Source of the DNA: UMGS1994 sp944386155
GTDB lineage: Bacteria > Bacillota > Clostridia > TANB77 > CAG-508
DNA: 64,000 nt
NCBI GenBank assembly: GCA_963931085.1
Contig: OZ006973.1
Location: 1,741,286 to 1,805,285 of the forward strand
Reading direction: 5' to 3'
Shown piece by piece: positions 54,668 to 63,587 of the stretch (position 1 is its first letter; each line of letters begins with the position of its first letter). The notes beneath the pieces were generated by a model. That model worked only from the letters and a program-made list of their open reading frames with translations, had not been told where the DNA came from and did no database searches. The position numbers were made by a program, and so were the translations under genes.

Positions 54668-55150
54668 CTATTTAGTCAATACAGGATTTTTAACTATTTT
54701 TTTATTAAAAATATCTGATATTTTATACTCGCCCTTAGTGTTTACTATATTTCCATGATTTTCTAATATTTCTCTTGAGTTGATTTCAAAATCTGTAAAT
54801 TTATAACAATTAATAATTTTGATTTTCATATTATTTTTTAATCTGTTATTTATTTCTCTAATATATTCTATACTTCCTTGTATTATAACTATCCCTTTCA
54901 ATTTATCATTTAAAAGTTTATCACTTCGATTATTATTCCATTCTACGTTTAAAATTTTTTCTTTAATATTATTCTCAAGATCTACTTTTTCTAATACTTC
55001 CTTTTTCTCTCTTTCAAAATCATCTTCCATAAATACATTTAATTTTTTATTTCTTTTTAGATTACTTTTTAAATATGACATAAGTATTACTAATAAATGG
55101 TTTTTACTAACATAAAAACAACATGCTTTTTCATTTGTTTTATTTATCAT
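54668..55150 (-). CDS. Hypothetical protein (160 aa)
   Basis: The start is ATG 55150, with GGAGGTAAAT just upstream. The product is basic and Asn/Lys/Glu-rich (begins MINKTNEKACCFYVSKNHLL), has IVIIQGSIEYIREIN and NCYKFTDFEIN, and ends NPVLTK. A hydrophobic start (HLLVILMSYL) is short for a membrane segment. No family is recognised. It lies between the UDP-sugar fusion and spoIIR, transcribed away from spoIIR. The overlapping plus-strand frame is rejected. Confidence 0.6.
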   Translation of the reverse strand: MINKTNEKACCFYVSKNHLLVILMSYLKSNLKRNKKLNVFMEDDFEREKKEVLEKVDLENNIKEKILNVEWNNNRSDKLLNDKLKGIVIIQGSIEYIREINNRLKNNMKIKIINCYKFTDFEINSREILENHGNIVNTKGEYKISDIFNKKIVKNPVLTK

Positions 55151-55333
55151 ATTTACCTCCTAAAGATTTTTAAAATTTTATATCCATATACTAAAAAACG
55201 TCAATAAAAATCACATACTAGATTTCGACAATATTAATACAAAATAATCTAAGTATATTTTTCTTTTATTTTGTTAATACTTCTTTTAATTAATACTAAA
55301 ATCAAATCACTTTTATATTTTGGAGGATATTTA

Positions 55334-55951
55334 ATGAAATCTATAAAGCTAACTTTTATCATTTTATTATTATTTATTATCTACATATTTTTATCTGCTA
55401 AATCTTATAGCACTTATGTTTTTGATAATTTATCAAATGAAGTTTTTAGGCTTCATATTGTAGCAAATAGTAATTCATCAGAAGATCAATATTTAAAATT
55501 ACAAATAAGAGATAATGTTTTATCTTATATAAATAATTTTATTACCAAAGATACTAAGAAGTCTGATGTTATATCTATAATAAACGCACATAAAGATGAA
55601 ATTAATTCTATTATAAAATCTACTATTGAGAAAAATGGATATAATTATAATTATTCATTTAATATAGAAAAATGTTATTTCCCGACAAAAAATTATGGAG
55701 ACATATCTCTTCCTGAAGGAATGTATGACTGTTTAAATATTAAAATAGGAAATCAAGCTGGTGAAAATTGGTGGTGTGTCATGTTCCCACCTCTTTGCAT
55801 TATAGATACAGAAATGTGGCTTAAAGAAGAATCTAAAGAAATTTTACTAAATAATATTGATCAAGAATCCTATGATATTGTTAGTTCAAAAAAGGGAGAA
55901 TATAAAGTAAAATTTAAGATTCTAGAAATTTTTAGCTCTTTTAATTCATAA
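55334..55951 (+). CDS. spoIIR: Stage II sporulation protein R
   Basis: SpoIIR is the forespore signal that makes SpoIIGA activate sigma-E. The 205-aa product has a signal-like N-terminus (KSIKLTFIILLLFIIYIFLS), then EVFRLHIVANSNSSEDQYLKL, NDVLSYIN-type helices, PEGMYDCLNIKIGNQAGENWWCV and MFPPLCIID, the diagnostic blocks. ATG 55334 is chosen over the upstream TTG/ATG at 55271 because GGAGGATATTTA precedes it. It is transcribed alone, as expected of a sigma-F gene. A sigma-F promoter cannot be defined with confidence. Confidence 0.96.
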   Translation: MKSIKLTFIILLLFIIYIFLSAKSYSTYVFDNLSNEVFRLHIVANSNSSEDQYLKLQIRDNVLSYINNFITKDTKKSDVISIINAHKDEINSIIKSTIEKNGYNYNYSFNIEKCYFPTKNYGDISLPEGMYDCLNIKIGNQAGENWWCVMFPPLCIIDTEMWLKEESKEILLNNIDQESYDIVSSKKGEYKVKFKILEIFSSFNS

Positions 55952-56183
55952 ATCGTAATAATACTTTTATTTCTAATACATTTAGCATCTTGTCAAGTAT
56001 TCTCTTTTATGATATATTTTGATAGGATATAAAATAATGCTGTTTCACGCTTATTTTATAAATTAAATTATGAAATTATAAGAACAATTCATAAAAATAG
56101 TTACTATATAAATTAATAACTTATAAAAATATTAAAATAAATTATATTTTTAATTAATTTCAAACATATTGGGGGTATATATA

Positions 56184-57449
56184 TTGGAAAAATTAGTAAT
56201 AACTGGACCTACATCACTAAAAGGAGAAGTAGAAATAAGTGGTGCAAAAAATGCAGCTGTAGCAATACTTCCTGCAACACTATTAATAAATGGTGTTTGT
56301 ACTATTGAAAATTTACCTGATATTAGCGATGTAAAAATTTATTGTGAAATATTAGAATCATTAGGAGCTAAAATTACATGGCAAGATAAACATACAATTA
56401 CAGTAGATTCAAGAAATATTACATCTACAACAGCTCCTTTAGATATAACTAGAAAATTCAGAGCTTCATATTATTTAATTGGTTCTTTACTAGGAAGATG
56501 TGGAAGAGCTGAAGTTGGTCTTCCTGGAGGTTGTAATCTAGGTCCTAGACCTATTGATCAACACATAAAAGGTTTTGAAGCTTTAGGTGCAACAGTAAAT
56601 GTTTCAAGTGGAAACATAGTTGCTTCATGTAACGGATTAAAAGGAACTTCTATTTATATGGATATAGTTTCTGTAGGAGCTACTTTAAATGTTATATTAG
56701 CAAGTGTTCTTGCAGAAGGAACAACTATTATTGATAACCCAGCAAAAGAACCTCATGTAGTTGACCTTGCAAACTTCTTAAATACTATGGGAGCTGATAT
56801 TAGAGGTGCTGGTACAGATATAATCAAAATAAATGGAGTTAAAGAGCTAAAAGGTGGCACTACATATTCAGTAGTTCCAGATCAAATAGAAGCTGGTACT
56901 TTTATGCTAGCAGCTATTGCTACTAAAGGTGATATCTTAGTAAAAAATTGTATAACAAAACACTTAGAATCATTAACTGCTAAAATATTAGAAATTGGTG
57001 GAAATGTTGATTCTAATGGTGATCATGTTAGAGTATGGTGGGATAAGCCTACTACAAAAGCAACAATTAAAACTTTACCATACCCAGGATTTCCAACAGA
57101 TCTTCAACCACAAATGGGTGTATGTTTAGCTTTATCAAAGGGAACAAGTATTATTAATGAAAGTATCTGGGATTCAAGATTCCAATATACTTATGAATTA
57201 AATAAAATGGGAGCAAATATCACATCAAAAGGTCAATCAGCATTTTTTGAAGGCGTTGATAAATTATATGGTGCTCCTGTATATGCATCTGATTTAAGAG
57301 CTGGTGCAGCACTTATAATAGCTGGAATTGCTGCTGAAGGAAAAACTGAAATATATAACTTAAATCATATTGATAGAGGTTATGAAGATATAGAAGGTAA
57401 ATTTAGAAAACTTGGAGCAAATATTGAAAGAGTAAAAGAAGAGGATTAG
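56184..57449 (+). CDS. murA: UDP-N-acetylglucosamine 1-carboxyvinyltransferase MurA
   Basis: MurA performs the first committed step of peptidoglycan synthesis (enolpyruvyl transfer to UDP-GlcNAc). The 421-aa product has the LKGEVEISGAKNAAVA start, SLLGRCGRAEVGLPGGCNLG with the PGGC cysteine at about 117 (equivalent to Cys115 of E. coli), and C-terminal YASDLRAGAALIIAGIAAEG. The start is TTG 56184, after GGGGGTATATATA. The upstream TTG at 56169 sits on the RBS. It is co-directional with the MBL gene 8 bases later. A second MurA paralogue may exist elsewhere, as in many Firmicutes. Confidence 0.96.
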   Translation: MEKLVITGPTSLKGEVEISGAKNAAVAILPATLLINGVCTIENLPDISDVKIYCEILESLGAKITWQDKHTITVDSRNITSTTAPLDITRKFRASYYLIGSLLGRCGRAEVGLPGGCNLGPRPIDQHIKGFEALGATVNVSSGNIVASCNGLKGTSIYMDIVSVGATLNVILASVLAEGTTIIDNPAKEPHVVDLANFLNTMGADIRGAGTDIIKINGVKELKGGTTYSVVPDQIEAGTFMLAAIATKGDILVKNCITKHLESLTAKILEIGGNVDSNGDHVRVWWDKPTTKATIKTLPYPGFPTDLQPQMGVCLALSKGTSIINESIWDSRFQYTYELNKMGANITSKGQSAFFEGVDKLYGAPVYASDLRAGAALIIAGIAAEGKTEIYNLNHIDRGYEDIEGKFRKLGANIERVKEED

Positions 57450-57457
57450 ATATACAA

Positions 57458-58249
57458 ATGCTAAATTTTTGTAGTTTATATAGTGGTAGTACAGGAAATT
57501 GTTTATTAGTATCATCTGAAGATACAAATATACTAATTGACGCAGGTGTAAGTCAAAAAAAGATAATTGAAGGTTTAGAAAGCATCAATAAAGATATAAA
57601 TAAAATTGATGCTATACTTGTAACTCATGAACATTCTGATCATATTATGAGTATAGGAGGACTTTCTAAAAAATATAATATTCCTGTATATTCAAATAAT
57701 GAAACTTTACATGCAATGACATCACAAATAGATAAAATAGATGAAAATAATAGAAAAATATTTAATATTGGTGATAAATTTAATATAGGGTCATTAGAAA
57801 TTAAACCATTTGCAACTCCTCATGATGCTGCAAATCCATGTGGATTTAATATTATGAAAGACAATAAAAAGATTAGTATTGCAACAGATATAGGACATAT
57901 TGATGATGATTTAATAAATAATTTAAAAAATAGTTCTTTTATTATGCTTGAATCAAATTATGATCCTGAAATATTAAGGCTTTGCCATTATCCATATAGA
58001 TTAAAGCAAAGAATTAGTGGATTAAATGGACATCTTTCTAATTCATCTGCTGGTAAAGCTATATCTACTTTAATTCCATCTGGACTTTATAAAGTTATGC
58101 TTGGACATTTAAGTAAAGAAAATAACTTTCCAGAACTTGCATACAAAACTGTTGTAGAAGAAATAAATCTAAAAGGATTTAAAGAAAAAGATATAAATAT
58201 AAATGTTGCTTCAAGGAATAATCCAACTGATATAATAAAGATTTCATAA
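57458..58249 (+). CDS. walJ: MBL-fold hydrolase of the YycJ/WalJ family
   Basis: The 263-aa product has SGSTGNCLLVSSEDTNILIDA at the N-terminus and the metallo-beta-lactamase signature VTHEHSDHIMS (HxHxDH), later ATPHDAANPCGFNI and GHLSNSSAGKAIS. These are hallmarks of WalJ/YycJ, a nuclease linked to mismatch repair and wall control in Firmicutes. It lies 8 bases after murA, likely an operon. The walK/walR kinase pair is not in the window. The symbol is by family and not proved here. Confidence 0.88.
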   Translation: MLNFCSLYSGSTGNCLLVSSEDTNILIDAGVSQKKIIEGLESINKDINKIDAILVTHEHSDHIMSIGGLSKKYNIPVYSNNETLHAMTSQIDKIDENNRKIFNIGDKFNIGSLEIKPFATPHDAANPCGFNIMKDNKKISIATDIGHIDDDLINNLKNSSFIMLESNYDPEILRLCHYPYRLKQRISGLNGHLSNSSAGKAISTLIPSGLYKVMLGHLSKENNFPELAYKTVVEEINLKGFKEKDININVASRNNPTDIIKIS

Positions 58250-58250
58250 A

Positions 58251-58288
58251 TAAACATAAAAGACATTTCTTTTATGTTTATTTTTTAT
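58251..58288 (+). terminator. Terminator of murA-walJ
   Basis: TAAACATAAAAGA (58251-58263) pairs with TCTTTTATGTTTA (58268-58280) with a 4-base loop, then TTTTTTATT. Confidence 0.92.
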
Positions 58289-58523
58289 TAATTAATATAT
58301 TACTATCATAAAATAATAATTATTTTCATTATACTCTTTAGTTTTTTAAATTTTCTTTTATTTTCTTAGAAAATAGTTTAATTAGACTTTTCTTTATTAT
58401 TTTAAAAGATATATAAAATATAATAATAGAACAAATTATAATAAAAAATAATTTTAAAAGAAATAATTTCATATGTAACATATTAAAATTATAATCGCTT
58501 TATTTTAATTGTCAATTAAAATA
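58289..58523. other. AT-rich spacer between convergent genes
   Basis: About 235 bp with no ORF and no clear signal. It separates the walJ terminator from the 3' end of spmB. Confidence 0.5.
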
Positions 58524-59045
58524 CTACGACATAATATTCCAAAGTTTGACAGATAAAAGTATTCCTAGAATATCTCCTATTAGTGCAACTGTAATTACTC
58601 TGCCTGTGTTTTTATAATTTTTCCCTCTCATATAAACAGAAACTGTATATAATGTTGTTTCTGTTGAACCCATTATTGTAGAAATAATTAAACCTATATA
58701 TGAATCCACTCCATATTGTTTCATAAGCTCTGTTGCAACTGCTACTGTAGAGCTTCCTGAAATAGGTCTTAATATTGCCATAGGTAATATCTCTCCTGGA
58801 ACTCCTATGAAAGCAAATACAGGCATAAAAATATTTACTATAAAATTTAATACTCCAGAAACTCTTAACATATTAATTGCTACAAATAATCCTATTAAAG
58901 TTGGGAATATTTCAAGTAAAATACTTATAGAAGATTTAGCTCCTTCTAAAAAGTTTTCAAAAGTCTTCTTTTTTTCTTTAAAAGATATTGAAACAATAAA
59001 AAAAATCATTAGAGGAACACTTGCAGACATTACTGTACTTATCAC
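58524..59045 (-). CDS. spmB: Spore maturation protein B
   Basis: The 173-aa membrane protein carries the gate-domain pattern LRPISGSSTVAVATELM and SYIGLIISTIMGSTETTLYT, with five hydrophobic segments. It acts with SpmA in the dehydration of the spore core (heat resistance). GTG at 59045 follows the spmA TAA directly (TAAGTG, same frame), with AAAGGAGG 8 bases upstream inside spmA, so the two are translationally coupled. Confidence 0.94.
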   Translation of the reverse strand: MISTVMSASVPLMIFFIVSISFKEKKKTFENFLEGAKSSISILLEIFPTLIGLFVAINMLRVSGVLNFIVNIFMPVFAFIGVPGEILPMAILRPISGSSTVAVATELMKQYGVDSYIGLIISTIMGSTETTLYTVSVYMRGKNYKNTGRVITVALIGDILGILLSVKLWNIMS

Positions 59046-59627
59046 TTAATTATCCTCCTTTTTAAAAACCGTTTTACCAAGTAATATTACTGAAATAAAT
59101 ACTACTATTGATACTATCCATATATGAAAAATCATTCCACTAGGATTTTTAGAACCGAGGCTAGCACGTATTGCAATAACAGTAGTAGGAATTATCTGAA
59201 TTGATGCAGTATTTATTAAAATAAACATCATCATATCTTTGGTCATATAGTTTTTGTTTTTATTCTTTTCATCCATAGCGTCCATTGCTTTAATTCCCAT
59301 TGGAGTGGCAGCATTTCCAAGTCCTAGTAAATTAGATAAAATATTAAGAGAAATAAACTCACTTTCTTTAGAGTCATTTTCAATATCTCTAAAAATTATT
59401 TTAATCACTTTTGATATCTTTTTTCTCATTTTTAAAAAGAAATCTGTTTTTTCTAAAACATTCATTATTCCACTCCAAAAACACATTGTTCCTGCAAGAG
59501 TAAATAATAAACTCATCGTTGATTCTATTGTATCGAATATACTATCATTTACATTAGGAAGTGTTCCAAATAAACAAGCATATATTATAGATATAATTAT
59601 AAATATCGGCCAAACTAAATTTAACAT
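59046..59627 (-). CDS. spmA: Spore maturation protein A
   Basis: The 193-aa product contains IFIIISIIYACLFGTLPNVND and the conserved SNLLGLGNAATPMGIKAMD and MILINTASIQIIPTTVIAIRAS-type segments of SpmA/gate proteins. It is transcribed ahead of spmB. It begins at ATG 59627, after GAAAAGGAGAAAAT. It is expected in the mother cell under sigma-E or sigma-K. It forms a two-gene operon with spmB. Confidence 0.94.
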   Translation of the reverse strand: MLNLVWPIFIIISIIYACLFGTLPNVNDSIFDTIESTMSLLFTLAGTMCFWSGIMNVLEKTDFFLKMRKKISKVIKIIFRDIENDSKESEFISLNILSNLLGLGNAATPMGIKAMDAMDEKNKNKNYMTKDMMMFILINTASIQIIPTTVIAIRASLGSKNPSGMIFHIWIVSIVVFISVILLGKTVFKKEDN

Positions 59628-59683
59628 ATTTTCTCCTTTTCATATAAATTTATATTCAAATTAATTTAATTTAACACATTTTA

Positions 59684-59712
59684 TTGTATTTTTTTCTAAA
59701 TTGTGGTAATAT
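59684..59712 (+). promoter_or_regulatory. Promoter of the AbrB-type regulator
   Basis: TTGTAT (59684-59689) and TAATAT (59707-59712) are 17 bases apart, 34 bases before the ATG at 59747. The -35 fit is moderate. Confidence 0.6.
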
Positions 59713-59746
59713 CATAGTGTATACGAATTATTGGGAGGTGTATAAT

Positions 59747-60007
59747 ATGAAACTTTCAACAGGAATAGTAAGAAGAGTAGATGAATTAGGAAGAATTGTT
59801 ATACCTATTGAGATGAGAAATGCTTTAGATATAGCTCAAAAAGATCCAGTAGAAATATCAATGGAAGGTTCAAGTATTATTCTTCGCAAATATGAAAACA
59901 GATGTGTATTCTGTGGTGCATTAAGACCAGCTATAAGATTTAATGGAAAATTAATGTGCAAAAAATGTTTAGAGAAAATCAATGAACAAACAAAAAATGA
60001 AAAATAA
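59747..60007 (+). CDS. AbrB family regulator with C-terminal zinc ribbon
   Basis: An 86-aa DNA-binding protein. The swapped-hairpin AbrB N-domain is TGIVRRVDELGRIVIPIEMRN, with KDPVEISMEGSSIILRKYE. It is followed by a C-terminal pair CVFCG...CKKC (spacing 19) that looks like a small zinc ribbon. This is the clostridial AbrB/transition-state regulator type, which controls sporulation or growth-phase genes. ATG 59747 follows GGGAGGTGTATAAT. An upstream in-frame start at 59684 lies in the promoter. Monocistronic with a terminator. The zinc ribbon is not present in B. subtilis AbrB. Confidence 0.92.
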   Translation: MKLSTGIVRRVDELGRIVIPIEMRNALDIAQKDPVEISMEGSSIILRKYENRCVFCGALRPAIRFNGKLMCKKCLEKINEQTKNEK

Positions 60008-60028
60008 TTTATATATTTTATTCATTTT

Positions 60029-60060
60029 AAAAAGGTACTACTTATGTAGTACCTTTTGTT
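60029..60060. terminator. Bidirectional terminator after the AbrB-type gene
   Basis: AAAAGGTACTAC (60030-60041) pairs with GTAGTACCTTTT (60046-60057) across a TTAT loop, followed by T-rich sequence. It also serves the convergent slipin gene. Confidence 0.92.
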
Positions 60061-60083
60061 TTTTATAATTATTTTATTGTATT

Positions 60084-60869
60084 TTATTTTTTAGTAAATT
60101 TTTCAATCATACCTTCTATTGTTTTCATTTGAATTTCTGAAGTACTATTTTCCATAGCTCTTAGTGTTTCTATTGGAATAGCAAATATTACTGTGTTTGA
60201 TTGATCACTGCTTAAATCGTTTAAAGTAGCAAGAGTTCTTAAATGAAGTGCTCCTGGTGCATTTCCCATAATTTCAGCTGCTCTTGCTAAGTTTTGTGAA
60301 GCTTCTACTTCACCTTCAGCTTTAGTAATAACTGATTGTTTCTCTCTTTCAGCTTCAGCAACTTTTGCTATAACTCTCTTCATTTCTTCAGGAAGAGCAA
60401 TATCTTTAAGTTCAACATTTTCAACTTTAATTCCCCAAGGATCTGTGGCTTGATCAACTATCTCACATATTTTTTCACTTAATGTTTCTCTTTCTGATAA
60501 TAACTCATCTAGTGAAACTGATCCTACAATATTTCTCATTGTTGTTTGAGCAAGTTGACTTACAGCATAATTAAAGTTTTCAACTGCAAGAACTGCTTTA
60601 GAAGAATCAAAAACTTTATAGTATAAAACTGCATTTATTTTAATTGAAACATTATCTTTAGTAATTGCTTCTTGTTCAGGTACATCGACTGTTTTTGTTC
60701 TTATATCTACCTTATTATAAGAATTAATTATTGGTAATACTATATGCCATCCTGGATTTAATACTTTTTTGAATTTACCAAAAGAAAAGAATATACCTCT
60801 TTCGTATTCATTAATCTGTCTTATGGAAATAACAATAATTATAACTATCACTAATATTGCAATTGGCAT
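60084..60869 (-). CDS. Slipin (SPFH domain membrane protein)
   Basis: The 261-aa product has an N-terminal membrane segment (IAILVIVIIIVISI) and the SPFH domain: ERGIFFSFGKFKKVLNPGWHIVLP, then QEAITKDNVSIKINAVLYYKV and IVGSVSLDELLSERETL. The helical C-terminus with EAEREKQSVITKAEGEVEAS is typical of slipins/stomatins. They are membrane-microdomain scaffolds, often paired with an NfeD protein. No nfeD is next to it here. The start is ATG 60869, after AAGGAGGATATGAGTT. Confidence 0.92.
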   Translation of the reverse strand: MPIAILVIVIIIVISIRQINEYERGIFFSFGKFKKVLNPGWHIVLPIINSYNKVDIRTKTVDVPEQEAITKDNVSIKINAVLYYKVFDSSKAVLAVENFNYAVSQLAQTTMRNIVGSVSLDELLSERETLSEKICEIVDQATDPWGIKVENVELKDIALPEEMKRVIAKVAEAEREKQSVITKAEGEVEASQNLARAAEIMGNAPGALHLRTLATLNDLSSDQSNTVIFAIPIETLRAMENSTSEIQMKTIEGMIEKFTKK

Positions 60870-60952
60870 AACTCATATCCTCCTTATTTATATTTATATC
60901 GTTATCATTATACATTGTTTTATATTTATTTACAACAATTTATATAGATAAT

Positions 60953-61783
60953 TTACTTGTCTAGAAAATATTGATATACTTCATTTTTCTCTAACTTTCT
61001 ATCTTTTGCAATTTGTTTTACTATTTCTTTTTTGCTAAAACCTTTTTTTTCATAATATTTATAATGTTCATCTAAAGATAGTTTTGTTAAATTTTCAATG
61101 TTTTGCTCACTTTTTGATATTTTTGCACCTTCTACTAAAATAACACACTCTCCTCTATACTCCACACTATTTAATATTTCTGATATCTTACCCCTTATAA
61201 ATTCTTCATGAATCTTAGTAAGTTCTCTTGCAATACAAATATTTCTATCACCTAAAACTTCAAGCATTGTATTTAAAGTACTTTCCAATTTATGAGGAGC
61301 TTCATATATTATTAATGTTCTTAAATCATATTTTAATTCTTCTAATTTCTTTACTTTTTCTGATTTTTTTGCTGATAAAAATCCTATAAATTCAAATTCT
61401 TTAGTAGAAAAACCTGAGCATATAATAGCATTTATAGCAGCACAAGCTCCTGGAATTGGTATAACTTTAATATTTCTTTCAATCGCCTTTTTTATTACTT
61501 CTTCACCTGGATCTGATATTCCTGGTGTTCCAGCATCTGATACTAATGCGATATTTTTTCCCTCTTCTAGCTTTTCTATTATAACTTCTGATTTAGTTTT
61601 TTCATTTTCCTTATAATAACTAATCAAAGGTTTTGAAATATCAAAATAATTTAATAATTTTAAAGTATGCCTTGTGTCTTCTGCTGCTATATAATCTACG
61701 TTTTTTAATGTCTCTAATGCTCTTATAGTAATATCATTTAAATTTCCTATAGGAGTTGCTACTATATATAATTCTCCATTCAT
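60953..61783 (-). CDS. rsmI: 16S rRNA 2'-O-ribose methyltransferase RsmI
   Basis: RsmI methylates C1402 of 16S rRNA at the 2'-O position. The 276-aa protein has the SPOUT-like/tetrapyrrole methylase core: YIVATPIGNLNDITIRALETL, AAEDTRHTLKLLNYFDI, ALVSDAGTPGISDPGEEVI and PIPGACAAINAI. ATG 61783 follows AGGTGAAAGAA. The in-frame GTG 61792 lies inside that RBS. The trmN6-like gene lies 84 bases upstream, a common clostridial neighbour. Confidence 0.96.
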   Translation of the reverse strand: MNGELYIVATPIGNLNDITIRALETLKNVDYIAAEDTRHTLKLLNYFDISKPLISYYKENEKTKSEVIIEKLEEGKNIALVSDAGTPGISDPGEEVIKKAIERNIKVIPIPGACAAINAIICSGFSTKEFEFIGFLSAKKSEKVKKLEELKYDLRTLIIYEAPHKLESTLNTMLEVLGDRNICIARELTKIHEEFIRGKISEILNSVEYRGECVILVEGAKISKSEQNIENLTKLSLDEHYKYYEKKGFSKKEIVKQIAKDRKLEKNEVYQYFLDK

Positions 61784-61867
61784 TTCTTTCACCTATCTTT
61801 TTATTTTATCTTTATATATTCTTTTGCCTTAATTTTTGTTTTAATTTTATTTTTACTATCAATTCTT

Positions 61868-62605
61868 CTATTTTTTATTGTATATCTTTAAAACTTCATC
61901 AGTATATGTTCCATCTTCATTATATATGTACAAAGGACTTAAAACTTTTAATTCTTCTCCTGCATTTTTAATTCCCTTTATAAGAACAAGTACTGCTTTT
62001 GATTTTATATTTGAATATACTATTCTAATCTCTTTTGGCTCAATTTTATATTTTCTCATTAAATATATAATATCTACTAATCTATCAGGTCTATGAACCA
62101 TATAAAATAAACCTTTATCCTTTAATATTTTAAAAGATTGTTTAATTACATCTTCTAAAGTACATTCTTTTTCATGTCTTGAAATAATTTTAGAATCATC
62201 TTCATTTAACAAACCTGTACCATATTTCTTATATGGAGGATTTGTAACTACTACATCAGATACATTTATTCCTAATGTATCTGATATATTTTTAATATTT
62301 TTATTTATTATCTCTATTTTATCTTGTAAATTATTTAGTAAAACAGATCTTGATGCCATATCACAAACTTCTTCTTGAAGTTCTATTCCATATATTTTTT
62401 TAGCCTCTGTTTTTTTAGATAATAATATACTAATTATTCCTGTACCTGTTCCTAAATCTACTATTGTAGAATTTTTCTTTATGTTCTTTGCAAAATCTGA
62501 AAGTAATACACTATCAATTCCAAAACAAAAGCCTTTTGTATTTTGAATTATTTTTAAATCTTCAAATTCTAAATCATCTATTCTTTCATTTTCTTTTAAA
62601 TCCAT
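61868..62605 (-). CDS. TrmN6-like N6-adenine tRNA methyltransferase
   Basis: The 245-aa product has VDLGTGTGIISILLSKK (SAM motif I) and the catalytic motif VVTNPPYKKYGTG (NPPY, about residue 120), as in the YfiC/TrmN6 family that modifies A37 of tRNA1(Val). The KGFCFGIDSVLLSDFA start is family-specific. It is followed by rsmI, forming an RNA-modification pair. It starts at ATG 62605, after GAAGGTGTTTT. Confidence 0.92.
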   Translation of the reverse strand: MDLKENERIDDLEFEDLKIIQNTKGFCFGIDSVLLSDFAKNIKKNSTIVDLGTGTGIISILLSKKTEAKKIYGIELQEEVCDMASRSVLLNNLQDKIEIINKNIKNISDTLGINVSDVVVTNPPYKKYGTGLLNEDDSKIISRHEKECTLEDVIKQSFKILKDKGLFYMVHRPDRLVDIIYLMRKYKIEPKEIRIVYSNIKSKAVLVLIKGIKNAGEELKVLSPLYIYNEDGTYTDEVLKIYNKK

Positions 62606-62681
62606 AAAACACCTTCACACATATTTTTTGTTTACATATTATATAATAAATAATGTAAAATGTAAACTTAGGAGTAATTTT

Positions 62682-62855
62682 ATGAATCATTTTAACTACA
62701 ATAATAAGTATAAATTTAATAATAATTGCAAAAACAAATATAAATTTAATAATATTTGTAATTCTCTTAAAGAAGTAGAATCTTTCTTATGCAAATCTCA
62801 AAAAGTGATATCTTTTGCTAAAATAAGTATCTTGCTAAAAAAATTATTCAAATGA
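62682..62855 (+). CDS. Small hypothetical protein with an internal repeat (57 aa)
   Basis: The start is ATG 62682, after AGGAGTAATTTT. The product contains the near-duplicate NNKYKFNNNCK and KNKYKFNNICN and ends with a basic helical tail (SILLKKLFK). It is Asn/Lys-rich with three cysteines. Its last 12 bases overlap the 3' end of the convergent GerMN gene. An upstream start at 62628 has no RBS. I cannot name a family. Support is a good RBS and tight composition, not homology. Confidence 0.55.
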   Translation: MNHFNYNNKYKFNNNCKNKYKFNNICNSLKEVESFLCKSQKVISFAKISILLKKLFK

Positions 62856-63431
62856 TATTTCTCCTGACAAATCATATCCGTTATTATTAAATGATTTTAC
62901 TTCTTTTCCCTCTATTAATATTTTAATTGCTTCAATTTCTCTAAGTTCCATTATTGAATAGACAATAGATTTTAATAATAGCTCTTGTTTATTTATATCT
63001 TTTGAACAATTATCTATAAACTCTTTGCTAAAATCTATTGTTAACACTTCTCCTATTCTTTCTACTCCATTTAATTTTGTTCCATCTGGTATTAATTTTT
63101 CATTTTCTACATTTTTAGGACCTTCAATAAGCATATTAATAATTATTTTATATGGATCTTTCATAAGTTCTTTTACATCAATTTCTCTAGATTCTTCTTC
63201 TAATTTTTCTTCTTTATCACAAAAATATAGTTTTACACTAGAAGTTCTAAGTTGTTTATCTGATATTTCTTCTTCAGGAGTCACTTTTTCTGTATTATTC
63301 ATATTTTCCATGTTTTCTATATTTTCATTATTACTTACTTCTACTTGAATAAAATTACTTTTAAATAAAATAATTAAAACACCTATAATAATTATCAAAC
63401 ATATACTAAATACAATTAATTTCTTTCTCAT
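62844..63431 (-). CDS. GerMN domain protein
   Basis: The 195-aa product has a membrane anchor (about residues 5-23, IVFSICLIIIIGVLIILF) and a Glu/Asn-rich spacer. The GerMN domain (about 70-180) has SVKLYFCDKEEKLEEESRE, PYKIIINMLIEGP and GEVLTIDFSKEFID. GerMN occurs in sporulation/germination proteins such as GerM that bind peptidoglycan-linked partners. ATG 63431 follows GGAGGTGCATT. An earlier in-frame start at 63533 has no RBS. Confidence 0.9.
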   Translation of the reverse strand: MRKKLIVFSICLIIIIGVLIILFKSNFIQVEVSNNENIENMENMNNTEKVTPEEEISDKQLRTSSVKLYFCDKEEKLEEESREIDVKELMKDPYKIIINMLIEGPKNVENEKLIPDGTKLNGVERIGEVLTIDFSKEFIDNCSKDINKQELLLKSIVYSIMELREIEAIKILIEGKEVKSFNNNGYDLSGEISFE

Positions 63432-63518
63432 AATGCACCTCCATTTAATAATATTTACTAGTCCTAAAAAATATGCTATTTTTGTCCTGTTTTTCAAGTT
63501 TTTTTCCTTTCTTATACA

Positions 63519-63547
63519 TTGACAAATCAGCATTTTCAGTATAATAT
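63519..63547 (+). promoter_or_regulatory. Sigma-A promoter of the activase gene
   Basis: TTGACA (63519-63524, consensus) and TAATAT (63542-63547) are 17 bases apart, 41 bases before the ATG at 63588. Confidence 0.75.
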
Positions 63548-63587
63548 TACAGTTGTATAAAATGATATATTCGAAAGGAGTTTACAT

